From: an uncultured Pontibacter sp.
GTDB lineage: Bacteria > Bacteroidota > Bacteroidia > Cytophagales > Hymenobacteraceae
NCBI RefSeq assembly: GCF_947499215.1
Contig: NZ_CANMNI010000001.1
Coordinates: 744,001 to 808,000 of the forward strand
Direction: 5' to 3'
Length of the DNA stretch: 64,000 nucleotides
The first letter of the stretch is position 1; the number at the start of each line of letters is the position of its first letter. Positions 1-8,092 of this stretch are shown here, piece after piece. A model generated the notes under the pieces. It was not told the DNA's origin. It ran no database searches and saw nothing but the letters and a program-made list of their open reading frames with translations. Position numbers and translations under genes: made by a program.

Positions 1-106
1 GCACATTTAGTAACACGATTGCCACTATCCAGATCAGGTAGCGGGTCAGGTCACGGCTTCGTTTGCTTTTATAGGCCGGCTGCGTCTGTACTTGCTCTGT
101 TACCAT
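1..106 (-). CDS. gldG: GldG, gliding-associated ABC transporter component (N-terminal part only)
   Basis: Reading minus from an ATG at 106 gives about 35 residues before the window edge: a short polar leader rich in Gln, Lys and Arg, then the start of a hydrophobic segment (RYLIWIVAIVLLN). GldG is the substrate-binding-like, membrane-anchored partner of the GldA/GldF ABC transporter needed for gliding in Bacteroidota. The ATG overlaps the gldF stop codon by 7 bases, the tight coupling expected of gldF-gldG. The identification rests on position and N-terminal character, because most of the protein lies outside the window. Confidence 0.75.
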   Translation of the reverse strand, partial: MVTEQVQTQPAYKSKRSRDLTRYLIWIVAIVLLNV

Positions 107-828
107 TTTCTGCTGCTCAAAACAAGTTTAGTCGATAGAATCATAATGGCAATCACACTCAAAAAGTAGAGCACATCACGCGAGTCAATGAGCCCTTTGC
201 TAATGGCGGTATAGTGGTACTCTATACCCAACTGGCTGATAAAATAGCCATAGCCACCCCACACAGGTATAGAGGCAATCAGCTCGAAACCGGCGTAAAT
301 GATGTAGCACAGAAAAATAGCGATTACAAACGAGATGATCTGGTTATCTGAAACCGACGAGGCGAACACACCGATAGCCGTAAACACTCCCGCCAGAAAG
401 ACCAGTCCCAAATAAGAGCCCACCACGGCGGCGGAGTCCACGTTGCCCTGCGGATTGCCCAGCTCATAAATGGTGTAGTAATAGATCAGAGTGGGGATAA
501 GGGCAAACAGCGCCAGCAAAAGTGCCGCAAAGTATTTGCCCAAGATCAACTGCAGGTCAGAGATCGGTTTGGTAAGCAAAAGCTCAATCGTACCCTCCCG
601 CTTCTCCTCGGCAAAAGTACGCATGGTAATGGCCGGAATCAGGAACAGAAACAGCCAAGGGGCCATGTTGAAGAGCGTCTGCATGTCGGCAAAGCCGTAA
701 TCGAGCACGTTGCTCTCCGGGAAAACCCACATGAACATGCCAATTGCCACCAGAAACACCATGATCACGATATAGGCGATCAGCGTGTTCAGGAAGCCGT
801 TAAATTCTTTCTTAAGTATTGCGAGCAT
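100..828 (-). CDS. gldF: GldF, gliding-associated ABC transporter permease
   Basis: The 242-residue integral membrane protein has about six hydrophobic segments (near 13-33, 56-70, 101-118, 136-157, 164-185 and 217-236), the ABC-2 permease pattern. The conserved cytoplasmic stretch after the second helix, AEEKREGTIELLLTKPIS (about 72-90), is the usual coupling region of this family. GldF forms the channel of the GldAFG transporter, which is required for gliding motility in Flavobacterium; its substrate is unresolved. The start is 10 bases after the gldA stop and the end overlaps gldG, so the three genes form one transcription unit. Length is normal for the family. Confidence 0.93.
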   Translation of the reverse strand: MLAILKKEFNGFLNTLIAYIVIMVFLVAIGMFMWVFPESNVLDYGFADMQTLFNMAPWLFLFLIPAITMRTFAEEKREGTIELLLTKPISDLQLILGKYFAALLLALFALIPTLIYYYTIYELGNPQGNVDSAAVVGSYLGLVFLAGVFTAIGVFASSVSDNQIISFVIAIFLCYIIYAGFELIASIPVWGGYGYFISQLGIEYHYTAISKGLIDSRDVLYFLSVIAIMILSTKLVLSSRKW

Positions 829-838
829 TGATTTTACC

Positions 839-1750
839 CTACTTCGTCAGTTGTTGGAATATCTTTTCGAGTGAGTTCTCTTCGTGGCGGAGACCTACGA
901 GCGGCCAGTTGCGCTCAGCGGCTACCCGGAATAAAGTAGACCGGATGTCAGTGTCTTTGCGGGAGACGATGCGGTAAGTCGCGCCCTCGGCCAGTGTCGC
1001 GCTCAGCACACCCGGCACTTGTTCCAAGGCCTCGACAGGTATAGGCTGCTCAAATTCAACCAATGTTGTTTTCTCGTTTCGCCCGCCCGCCTGCAGACTC
1101 GCCACGTCACTGTCAGCTACCAGTTTGCCTCGGTTGATAATCACAACACGGTCGCAAATGGCTGTAACTTCCTGCATGATGTGTGTGGAGAAGATCACGG
1201 TTTTGTCCTGTCCGATGCGTTTGATAAGTGATCGGATCTCTACTATCTGGTTTGGGTCAAGACCTGTAGTAGGCTCGTCGAGAATCAGTACCTGTGGGTC
1301 GTGCACCAAGGCCTGTGCCAATCCTACGCGCTGCCGGTAGCCTTTGGAGAGTGCTCCGATCTTTTTTCCTTGCTCTAACGTGAGGCCGCACAGCTCCACC
1401 ATTTCCTGTACCCGAGCCTTAGCATGTCGGCCTTTCAGTCCGTAGATGGAAGCTACAAAGGCAAGGTACTCATGCACGTACATGTCCAAGTAAAGCGGGT
1501 TGTGTTCGGGCAGGTAGCCCACATGACGGCGTACGGCTATCGGGTCCTGCACCACATCGTAACCAGCTACCAATACGGTACCGGCGCTGGGAGGCAGATA
1601 ACAGGTCGCGATCTTCATGGTCGTGGACTTGCCGGCGCCGTTAGGCCCCAGAAAACCTAAGATCTGCCCCTGTGATACCGAAAAAGAGATATCGTCGACG
1701 GCACGCTGTGACCCGAATATTTTAGTAAGGTTCTTTACTTCAACTGACAT
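839..1750 (-). CDS. gldA: GldA, gliding-associated ABC transporter ATP-binding protein
   Basis: The 303-residue ABC ATPase has Walker A GPNGAGKST at 35-43, signature LSKGYRQR at 134-141, Walker B VLILDEP at 154-160 and a switch histidine near 190. It powers GldF/GldG. The signature reads SKGYRQR rather than SGGQ, a variant common in this ABC-2 subfamily. It is the first gene of the gldAFG unit on minus. The C-terminal third (about 215-303) is the regulatory extension seen in GldA/CcmA-type ATPases. Many ABC-2 ATPases look alike; the GldA name relies on the gldF and gldG neighbours. Confidence 0.92.
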   Translation of the reverse strand: MSVEVKNLTKIFGSQRAVDDISFSVSQGQILGFLGPNGAGKSTTMKIATCYLPPSAGTVLVAGYDVVQDPIAVRRHVGYLPEHNPLYLDMYVHEYLAFVASIYGLKGRHAKARVQEMVELCGLTLEQGKKIGALSKGYRQRVGLAQALVHDPQVLILDEPTTGLDPNQIVEIRSLIKRIGQDKTVIFSTHIMQEVTAICDRVVIINRGKLVADSDVASLQAGGRNEKTTLVEFEQPIPVEALEQVPGVLSATLAEGATYRIVSRKDTDIRSTLFRVAAERNWPLVGLRHEENSLEKIFQQLTK

Positions 1751-1802
1751 TTGTTGTAATGAATAGCGCTTGCAAAGCTACAAAAGCTGTTCCACATTAT
1801 GG

Positions 1803-2507
1803 CTATACCTGTTTCCGGCCTTTTGGCATAAGCGGACGCACCTCAATGTCCACATGGTGGTAGTTCGGGTGCGATTCGAGGCAATGCACAATGGTGGAGG
1901 CGATGTCCTCCGGGCGCATCATGTTCTCGTTCACGGTTACGCTGTCGATGTTGTCGAAAAAGTTGGTCTGAACCGAACCCGGATAGATGCAGGTTACTTT
2001 CACGCCATAGTCGCGCACCTCTTTGTAAAGCGAATGGGATATGCCACGCACCGCATGTTTGGTGGCGCAGTAGGCCGACATTTCTTCTATACCTGTAGTA
2101 CCGGCGATGGAGGAAATATTGATGATGTGCCCCTCGCCCATCTCCTTCATACCCGGCACCACCAGACGGGTGCAGTAGAAGAGACCGTTTACATTGGTAT
2201 CAAACATCAGGTGCCAGTCTTCCAGACTTTGGTCCTCTAGCTTGGCGGAGCGGCCCAAGCCGGCATTATTTACCAGCACAGCAATGTGACCGCCAAAGTG
2301 CTCCAGGGTCTGCTTATAGGCCATCTGCACGGAGTCGGCTCTGCGCACATCACACTCCATAAATTCAAAGTTCTCATGCTGCACCTCCGGGGCGGTACGG
2401 CCCCATCCTGCAACTTTCATACCCTGCGCTAATAACGATTCAACCGTTGCCAGTCCTATACCTCGGCTCACGCCGGTTACCACTGCTATTTTGTTATCAA
2501 GTTTCAT
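1803..2507 (-). CDS. Short-chain dehydrogenase/reductase (classical SDR)
   Basis: The 234-residue classical SDR has a Rossmann nucleotide motif TGVSRGIG at 11-18, NNAG at 80-83, catalytic Ser near 132-133 and the YCATK active site with Tyr146 and Lys150. Such enzymes use NAD(P)H to reduce or oxidise a carbonyl or alcohol; the substrate cannot be told from sequence. It stands alone on minus between gldA and a beta-barrel gene, with about 50 bases to gldA, so it may be read separately. It resembles the SDR at 3453-4160 in having a C-terminal segment about conserved Glu-Val-Arg-Pro, suggesting an old duplication. Confidence 0.88.
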   Translation of the reverse strand: MKLDNKIAVVTGVSRGIGLATVESLLAQGMKVAGWGRTAPEVQHENFEFMECDVRRADSVQMAYKQTLEHFGGHIAVLVNNAGLGRSAKLEDQSLEDWHLMFDTNVNGLFYCTRLVVPGMKEMGEGHIINISSIAGTTGIEEMSAYCATKHAVRGISHSLYKEVRDYGVKVTCIYPGSVQTNFFDNIDSVTVNENMMRPEDIASTIVHCLESHPNYHHVDIEVRPLMPKGRKQV

Positions 2508-2676
2508 GGTACTTATCTGCTTTGGTAGGTAATGCTTGTTTTGTGTTAAAGGAATATGTTCGAACTTATATAGTTCATTCTCTGCAAAATCCCTAGTTGC
2601 TAATGCGCATATACATGACAGGGCTATACCTGTCTACCATCGCGTAGCTATTTTCAGAGCCTCCAGAGAAAGAATA

Positions 2677-3390
2677 TTATAACCTAAACAATAAACCTAG
2701 GCGGGCGGCCCGCAAAAACAACTCCGGGTTATTACCGTCCCACTCTGACTTATAATTTGTAAGGCCGTGTGCGTAGCTCGCCGATAGACCAATATGTCCA
2801 CGGTATAGCGTCAGTCCTATTCTTGGGCGGAAATCTGTTCGAGGTTTGCTGAAGTCATACGCTGTCTCATAAGACGAGCCATCCTCTAAGGTAGCTTCTC
2901 CTTCGCTCTGCATTTTACGGCCAAAGCCCACATCAGTGCCTACCGTCAGGTCCAAATCAAAGGAGCCTTTCAGCAAACGCCAGCCTAGGTAGGGCTGAAA
3001 CTGGAAAAAATCAGCTTTCATAGTTGATTCTCCATCAGCATCCTGCTCTGTAGGCACCGCATTCCCATCGGCAACGTAGGCTTTGTTAATGTTAACCATG
3101 CTGCGCAGCTGCTCTGCACCTGCTTGTGCCCCCAAAATAAAACCGCTCTCCCCTACGCGTTGCAGTTGCAAAGAGGCACCAAAGGTCGGTCTTGGTTTAC
3201 TTCCGAATGGGTTATGGGTATAAAAAGAAGTAGGTCCCGCGTCAGCTACTGTAATCGCACTTGTTTCTGAGGCCGATTCACCCGCAAATACCGATGCTCC
3301 CGCATTTAATTGTAGGCCAAACTCCACTTTCTGTCCAAACGACAACGTTGCACTACCTAGGGCAAGCAAAAGCAGATATACTTTTTTCAT
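2677..3390 (-). CDS. Small outer-membrane beta-barrel protein
   Basis: This 237-residue protein begins with a clean signal peptide (MKKVYLLLLALGSATLSFGQ) followed by alternating hydrophobic/polar strands rich in Gly, Ser and aromatic residues. It ends in a strand finishing LLFRL, typical of outer-membrane barrels. About eight strands would fit. The family is not recognised beyond a general OmpW/opacity-type barrel, so no function is assigned. It lies between two SDR genes on minus with gaps of 62 and 169 bases and no obvious operon link. Confidence 0.75.
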   Translation of the reverse strand: MKKVYLLLLALGSATLSFGQKVEFGLQLNAGASVFAGESASETSAITVADAGPTSFYTHNPFGSKPRPTFGASLQLQRVGESGFILGAQAGAEQLRSMVNINKAYVADGNAVPTEQDADGESTMKADFFQFQPYLGWRLLKGSFDLDLTVGTDVGFGRKMQSEGEATLEDGSSYETAYDFSKPRTDFRPRIGLTLYRGHIGLSASYAHGLTNYKSEWDGNNPELFLRAARLGLLFRL

Positions 3391-3452
3391 ATAATTTTAT
3401 TTTATTGATTTTCTTTATCAACCCACTCTCCGCACTTTATACCTTTTCAAAT

Positions 3453-4160
3453 CTAGATGTCCCCCAACTGCGGTCGGATCAATATCTCCTCCACCACACT
3501 GTTTGGTGACATAATGTATGCCCCATAAATCGCCATGGCCACGTCTTCGGATCGCATGAAGCGCTCTGGCGGCAGGTCCACGCCCTCCCAGCTGGCTGTA
3601 AGGGTCGCGCCGGGCAGGATGGCCGTCACACGCACGTTGTGGGTTTTCATCTCTTCGCGCAGCACTTTGGTCATCCCATAGAGGGCGAATTTGGAAATGC
3701 AGTAAGAGCCGCCGTTGGTATAGGGTGTGATGCTGGCGGTGGAGCACATGTTGAAGATGTGGCCGCTTTTGCGCTTCATCATGTCCGGTAAAATGGCTTT
3801 GGTGAGGTAATAGGCGCTGTAGAGATTGGTGTTGATCATGAATGGAAGCGCGTTATCGTCCTCTTCGTGAATCATGCCCGGTATAAAGAGTCCGCTGTTG
3901 TTAACTAGCACCTCCACTTTCACCTGTAGACCGTTTACATACTTGATGAAGTTCTTAAGTGAGCCCATATCGCTCAGGTCAGCTTCCTGGTAGAATACTT
4001 TAGAGAAGGTATAGCGTTCTTCAATCTCTAGTTTTAACTTCTTAAGGTCTTTTTCGTTTCGGGAACAGGTAATGATGTGGAATCCCTCTTTTGCGAATTG
4101 TTCGATCACGGCCCGTCCGATGCCTTTCGTGCCCCCTGTCACCAGAATGTATCGTTGCAT
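3453..4160 (-). CDS. Short-chain dehydrogenase/reductase (SDR)
   Basis: A 235-residue SDR with TGGTKGIG at 8-15, NNSG (in place of NNAG) at 87-90, catalytic Ser140 and YCISK with Tyr153 and Lys157. It should be an active NAD(P)-dependent oxidoreductase of unknown substrate. The start ATG at 4160 faces the MlaE-like gene across a 117-base divergent intergenic region. The protein is complete and of normal length. It shares general layout with the SDR at 1803-2507. Confidence 0.88.
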   Translation of the reverse strand: MQRYILVTGGTKGIGRAVIEQFAKEGFHIITCSRNEKDLKKLKLEIEERYTFSKVFYQEADLSDMGSLKNFIKYVNGLQVKVEVLVNNSGLFIPGMIHEEDDNALPFMINTNLYSAYYLTKAILPDMMKRKSGHIFNMCSTASITPYTNGGSYCISKFALYGMTKVLREEMKTHNVRVTAILPGATLTASWEGVDLPPERFMRSEDVAMAIYGAYIMSPNSVVEEILIRPQLGDI

Positions 4161-4225
4161 GCTTTCTATCTAGATATAAAATATTACGTTTTCAAATTTT
4201 AACCGTAATATAGGCATTTAAACAG

Positions 4226-4233
4226 TATTTTTG
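4226..4233 (+). promoter_or_regulatory. Candidate Bacteroidota -7 promoter element (mlaE)
   Basis: TATTTTTG matches the Bacteroidota -7 consensus TAnnTTTG and lies 44 bases before the MlaE-like start codon. No clear -33 TTTG was found at the usual spacing, so this is a candidate only. Confidence 0.45.
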
Positions 4234-4277
4234 TTCTGAATCACGTTTAATACCTTGGTTTAACTCTCAAAGCCCTT

Positions 4278-5009
4278 ATGCTACAATCCCTTGGGAAATA
4301 CCTGCTCTTCATGTCGACCTTATTCATCCGAAAGGAATCAGGGCGTATCTTGTTTAACAGGACTATTGATGAAGCTATCCTGATCGGCATCAACTCTATT
4401 ATAATCGTTGCGATCGTTTCGACCTTTATAGGAGCTGTAACCTGTGTGCAGGTCGCTTATAACCTCGACAATGCGTTTATCCCGCGTTCAACCATTGGTT
4501 TTATGGTGCGCGAGATGACCATTCTAGAGTTGGCACCTACCATTACCTCTATCGTGCTTGCAGGCAAAGTAGGCTCCAGTATTGCGGGCGGTCTCGGCAC
4601 AATGCAAATTACAGAGCAGGTGGACGCACTGGAAGTAATGGGTATCAACTCTGCTTCTTATCTAGTGCTCCCTAAAGTAGTTGCGGCCATACTCGTATTC
4701 CCAATGTTGGTAATTCTGGCTATGTTTTTATCCATACTCGGCGGATATGTTGCCGGTACGCTGTCGGGTGAGGTTACTGCGCAAGAGTATATCACAGGTA
4801 TACGGGATCAATTCATTCCCTATAACATTACTTTTGCCCTTATCAAATCGGTAGTTTTTGCCTTTCTGATCTCCTCTATCTCATCTTTCCGCGGATATTA
4901 TACCACTGGTGGAGCTCTAGAGGTAGGGGCTGCTAGTACGGCTGCCGTAACCAACAGCGTAATCGCCATCCTGATCGGTGATTTCGTGCTAGCCTACTTA
5001 CTACTTTAA
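4278..5009 (+). CDS. mlaE: MlaE-family ABC transporter permease (phospholipid transport)
   Basis: A 243-residue MlaE/YrbE-type permease with about five membrane segments. It carries the family's conserved central region, ELAPTITSIVLAGKVGSS followed by GLGTMQITEQVDALEVMGI (roughly residues 89-123). In the Mla system MlaE and MlaF move phospholipids between outer and inner membranes. The matching ATPase follows after 43 bases. No MCE-domain partner (MlaD) follows, so that subunit must be elsewhere on the chromosome. The ATG at 4278 gives a protein of normal length. Confidence 0.9.
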   Translation: MLQSLGKYLLFMSTLFIRKESGRILFNRTIDEAILIGINSIIIVAIVSTFIGAVTCVQVAYNLDNAFIPRSTIGFMVREMTILELAPTITSIVLAGKVGSSIAGGLGTMQITEQVDALEVMGINSASYLVLPKVVAAILVFPMLVILAMFLSILGGYVAGTLSGEVTAQEYITGIRDQFIPYNITFALIKSVVFAFLISSISSFRGYYTTGGALEVGAASTAAVTNSVIAILIGDFVLAYLLL

Positions 5010-5052
5010 GTTGTCCACAATTTATACCTGTGGCCAAAATCCATGAACGAAA

Positions 5053-5973
5053 ATGATTGAAATACATAACATACATAAAGCCTTTGGCGACAAAAAAGTA
5101 TTGGACGGCGTTAGCGGTGTCTTTGAGACGGGCAAAACCAATCTCCTGCTTGGCGCTAGTGGCACCGGAAAGAGCGTGCTGCTCAAATGCATTGTAGGCC
5201 TTATTAAGCCCGACCTAGGCAGCGTAACCTTCGATGGCACTTACTTCACCAACAACAAGCTCGATATTCGACAGGAGATACGTCGCAAGATCGGCATGCT
5301 TTTCCAAAGCTCCGCCCTATTCGACTCTATGACGGTGGAAAAGAACGTGGAGTTCCCACTTAAGATGCTCACTGACATGAACAAAGAGGAACGAATGGAG
5401 CGCGTGAACTTCTGTCTGAAGCGCGTAGGATTGGAAGGATCGAATAAGAAAATGCCTGCTGAACTAAGCGGTGGTATGAAAAAGCGTGTAGGTATAGCCC
5501 GCGCCATTGCCCCGCACTGTACCTACCTATTCTGCGATGAGCCCAACTCCGGCCTTGACCCACAAACCGCGCTTAAGATTGACGAATTGATTAAAGAGAT
5601 CACCGAGGAATACAACATTACGACCATCATCGTAACGCATGATATGAACTCCGTGATTGAAATCGGCGACAAGATTTTTTTCCTGCACGAAGGTAAAAAG
5701 CTCTGGGAAGGCACCCGCGATGAGATCATGGATAGCAACATCAAAGAACTCAATGAATTTATTTTCGCCAACCGTCTGATGCGCGATGCCAAGAAAGTGG
5801 AAGAAGAGGAGCGCGAAGAAGAGGAAGAGCGTCAGCACAATGGACAGCTATCAGCTTCACAGGGCAAAGAAAAGGCTCCTTCTGAAGAAACGGTGGAAAC
5901 GCAGGATGAACCACAGCCCGAGAACCCAGAGGGTCCTGCCGCTACTACCCAGACTGGGAAAGACAAGGTATAA
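5053..5973 (+). CDS. mlaF: MlaF-like ABC transporter ATP-binding protein with acidic tail
   Basis: The 306-residue ABC ATPase has Walker A GASGTGKS at 34-41, a Q-loop in GMLFQSSALFDSMTV (81-95), signature LSGGMKKR at 138-145, Walker B YLFCDEP at 158-164 and switch His196. The GMLFQSSALFDSMTVxxNV pattern and LSGGMKKR are typical of MlaF. After about residue 247 there is an extra, charged, low-complexity tail of about 60 residues: a run of Glu/Arg, then Pro/Glu/Thr-rich sequence. Typical MlaF proteins stop near 250-270 residues. It is paired with the preceding MlaE-type permease. Confidence 0.9.
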   Translation: MIEIHNIHKAFGDKKVLDGVSGVFETGKTNLLLGASGTGKSVLLKCIVGLIKPDLGSVTFDGTYFTNNKLDIRQEIRRKIGMLFQSSALFDSMTVEKNVEFPLKMLTDMNKEERMERVNFCLKRVGLEGSNKKMPAELSGGMKKRVGIARAIAPHCTYLFCDEPNSGLDPQTALKIDELIKEITEEYNITTIIVTHDMNSVIEIGDKIFFLHEGKKLWEGTRDEIMDSNIKELNEFIFANRLMRDAKKVEEEEREEEEERQHNGQLSASQGKEKAPSEETVETQDEPQPENPEGPAATTQTGKDKV

Positions 5974-5993
5974 GTACAGGTATAGCTATACCT
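5966..5993. repeat. Cluster of three AGGTATA/TATACCT motifs including a 16-bp palindrome
   Basis: Two AGGTATA copies (5966-5972, 5978-5984) and one TATACCT (5987-5993) overlap or follow the mlaF stop codon. The last two form a perfect palindrome, AGGTATAGCTATACCT (5978-5993). This is the densest group of the heptamer repeated throughout the window. Confidence 0.7.
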
Positions 5994-6008
5994 ACAAGGC
6001 ACAAAAAA

Positions 6009-6042
6009 GGCTCCCGCTAGATCGTAGCGGGAGCCTTTTTTT
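6009..6042. terminator. Rho-independent terminator (mlaEF / nucleoside transporter, convergent)
   Basis: A perfect 10-bp stem, GGCTCCCGCT (6009-6018) with AGCGGGAGCC (6026-6035), is followed by seven Ts on plus and by six Ts on minus. It sits between convergent genes and can serve both strands. Confidence 0.9.
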
Positions 6043-6057
6043 GGGTATGGATTCTAT

Positions 6058-7380
6058 TTAGAAGTTCAATCCGAAAAGCATACCGGCCACCGTGGCCGTC
6101 ATCATACAGGCCAGTGAGGCACCCAATAAGGCGATAAAGCCAAGTTTTGAAAGCTGTCCCTGTTGGTTTGGCGCCATGCTACCGATACCGCCGATCTGGA
6201 TGGCGATGGAGCTGAAGTTAGAGAAGCCCGCCAGCGCGTAGGTTGACATGACTAAAGCTTTCGGACCAAGGGTGCCAGCTTCTTTCATATTAGCCAAATC
6301 GAGGTAAGCCACAAACTCGTTGATAGCGGTTTTCTGCCCGAGCAAACTGCCAACCTGCAGGGTATCGGCCCACGGCACTCCCATGATAAAGGCAAAAATA
6401 CGGAAAATCTGACCGAGAATATACTGCAGGGAGAAACCATTGAACTGACCGTTTGTGCTAGCTACTACCATTTCATTCAGCCCGGTCCAAACACCGATCA
6501 TGTCCGTCAGGATATAGTTCACGAGAGCGATAACAGCGATAAATGCTAGCAACATACCGCCCACGTTAGCGGCAAGGCGCAAGCCATCGCCAGCTCCTCT
6601 TGAGAGCGCATCGATCAGGTTCACACCCAGTTGCTCTTCGTTCACTTCCAGTTTGTTGGATATCTCTTCGTGCTCAGTTTCGGGTACCAGTATTTTGGCG
6701 AGTACTATACCTGCAGGGGCGTTCATGATTGAGGCTGTGAGTAAGTGCGCGGCGAAAATCGCTTTCTGCGCTGGGTCTGTACCGCCCAAGAACGATACGT
6801 AGGCTGCCAATACTCCTCCGGCCAGCGTTGCCATACCGCCTGTCATCAAGCACATCAGTTCCGAGCGCGTCATGCGGGCAATGAAAGGACGCACAAGCAA
6901 TGGCGCTTCCGTCTGACCCAAAAATATGTTGCCAGCGGCAGACAAGCTCTCAGGACCTGACAGGCGCATCACCTTCGACATAACCCATGCAATGCCAAAT
7001 ACGATCTTCTGGAGCACACCGAGGTAATACAGACCAGCCGACACCGTGGAGAAGAAGATGATCGTGGGGAGAACAGAGAAGGCGAAAATAAATCCCAGTC
7101 CGCTGTTTTTAGAAGGGTCAGCCAGATTGCCAAAGAGAAACTGTGCGCCCGCCTGCGAGAAATCCAGAAACGTAACGAAGCCTTCACTCACGTAGGCAAA
7201 GCCTTTTGCCACCACAGGCACCTGCGTCACAAGCACGCCAAAAAGAATCTGTAGGCAAAGACCGTAGCCGACGAGTCTCCAATCTATGTTTTTACGACTT
7301 TTGGAAAATACAAAGGCAATGGCAATAATGGCTAGTAGGCCAAGAAGCCCTCTGAAAATATCGAACATGCTGTGGGACAA
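6058..7380 (-). CDS. Concentrative nucleoside transporter (CNT/NupC family)
   Basis: The 440-residue membrane protein has the CNT fingerprints: GQTEAP at 155-160 in the first re-entrant region, the following MTGGMATLAGGVLAAYVSFLG segment, NEFVAY near 354-359 with the conserved Glu, and FSNFSS at 386-391. In the Vibrio CNT structure the equivalent Gln, Glu, Asn and Ser residues bind the nucleoside and sodium. It should import nucleosides with Na+ or H+. An in-frame ATG five codons later (MFDIF) is an equally good start. It follows the bifunctional nuclease gene on minus, with a terminator between. Confidence 0.92.
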   Translation of the reverse strand: MSHSMFDIFRGLLGLLAIIAIAFVFSKSRKNIDWRLVGYGLCLQILFGVLVTQVPVVAKGFAYVSEGFVTFLDFSQAGAQFLFGNLADPSKNSGLGFIFAFSVLPTIIFFSTVSAGLYYLGVLQKIVFGIAWVMSKVMRLSGPESLSAAGNIFLGQTEAPLLVRPFIARMTRSELMCLMTGGMATLAGGVLAAYVSFLGGTDPAQKAIFAAHLLTASIMNAPAGIVLAKILVPETEHEEISNKLEVNEEQLGVNLIDALSRGAGDGLRLAANVGGMLLAFIAVIALVNYILTDMIGVWTGLNEMVVASTNGQFNGFSLQYILGQIFRIFAFIMGVPWADTLQVGSLLGQKTAINEFVAYLDLANMKEAGTLGPKALVMSTYALAGFSNFSSIAIQIGGIGSMAPNQQGQLSKLGFIALLGASLACMMTATVAGMLFGLNF

Positions 7381-7416
7381 AATTTGGCCAAAAGTAAGCC
7401 GAATATCTGTTAAAAC

Positions 7417-7450
7417 AAAAAGTCCTGCACCATATAGGCACAGGACTTTT
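7417..7450 (-). terminator. Hairpin terminator of the bifunctional nuclease gene
   Basis: Stem AAAAGTCCTG (7417-7426) with CAGGACTTTT (7441-7450). On minus it lies 20 bases past the nuclease stop and runs into Ts. Confidence 0.75.
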
Positions 7451-7470
7451 AAAGTATAGCGTATGTTATG

Positions 7471-8073
7471 CTAGTTTCGCTTGTTCAACTCGTCACGGAT
7501 CTTGGCAGCGCGCTCGTAGTCCTCTTTTTCGAGGGCTTCGTTGAGCATTTTGTTCAGGTCGTCTACCGATGTCTGGTTGAGCGGTTCTTTGGAACTTGAG
7601 GCTGTCGTCGAAGAACTGCTTTTGACAGCCATTTCTTCGTTTTCGTCCTCCTCCTCTTCCAGATCGCTCAAGATAATGCCAGCCTCCGACAGTACACTTT
7701 CCACCGTGTAGATAGGCACCCCAAATCGCAGACCGATCGCGATGGCATCGGACGGACGCGCATCCAGCTCGAACTCCTTCTCTCCGTCGGTGCACATGAT
7801 CTTGGAATAGAACACGCCCTCCTTCAGGTCTGAGATCAGGATCTCGGTGATGTTCACGCTCATCTGCTCAGCAAAGGTCTTGAATAGATCGTGCGTGAGC
7901 GGACGGTTTGGGTTAATTTTTTCTATCTGTATGGCAATGGACTGCGCCTCGAACATACCGATGATGATCGGCAGCCTGCGGTTTCCATCACGCTCACCCA
8001 ACACCAGTGCAAACGATCCTGTCTGTGACTGGCTGGAGGAGAGCCCGAGTATCTCTAGCTGTATTTTTTTCAC
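7471..8073 (-). CDS. Bifunctional nuclease domain protein (DUF151) with C-terminal UVR motif
   Basis: Residues 1-135 form the bifunctional nuclease (BFN/DUF151) domain, with the conserved LPIIIGMFEAQSIAI (34-48) and DARPSDAIAIGLR (104-116). An acidic, Ser-rich linker (138-165) leads to a UvrB/UvrC-type helical motif (about 170-198, DDLNKMLNEALEKEDYERAAKIRDEL). This fusion is common in Bacteroidota; the cellular role is unknown. The gene follows etfA after 19 bases on minus, so it may be read with etfBA. Confidence 0.9.
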   Translation of the reverse strand: MKKIQLEILGLSSSQSQTGSFALVLGERDGNRRLPIIIGMFEAQSIAIQIEKINPNRPLTHDLFKTFAEQMSVNITEILISDLKEGVFYSKIMCTDGEKEFELDARPSDAIAIGLRFGVPIYTVESVLSEAGIILSDLEEEEDENEEMAVKSSSSTTASSSKEPLNQTSVDDLNKMLNEALEKEDYERAAKIRDELNKRN

Positions 8074-8092
8074 AATTAAGCTCTTCTTAAGT

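Noticed and set aside
1770..2240. Plus-strand 156-codon frame opposite the first SDR
   Set aside because: His/Val-rich translation typical of an antisense shadow; the minus-strand SDR carries all the motifs.
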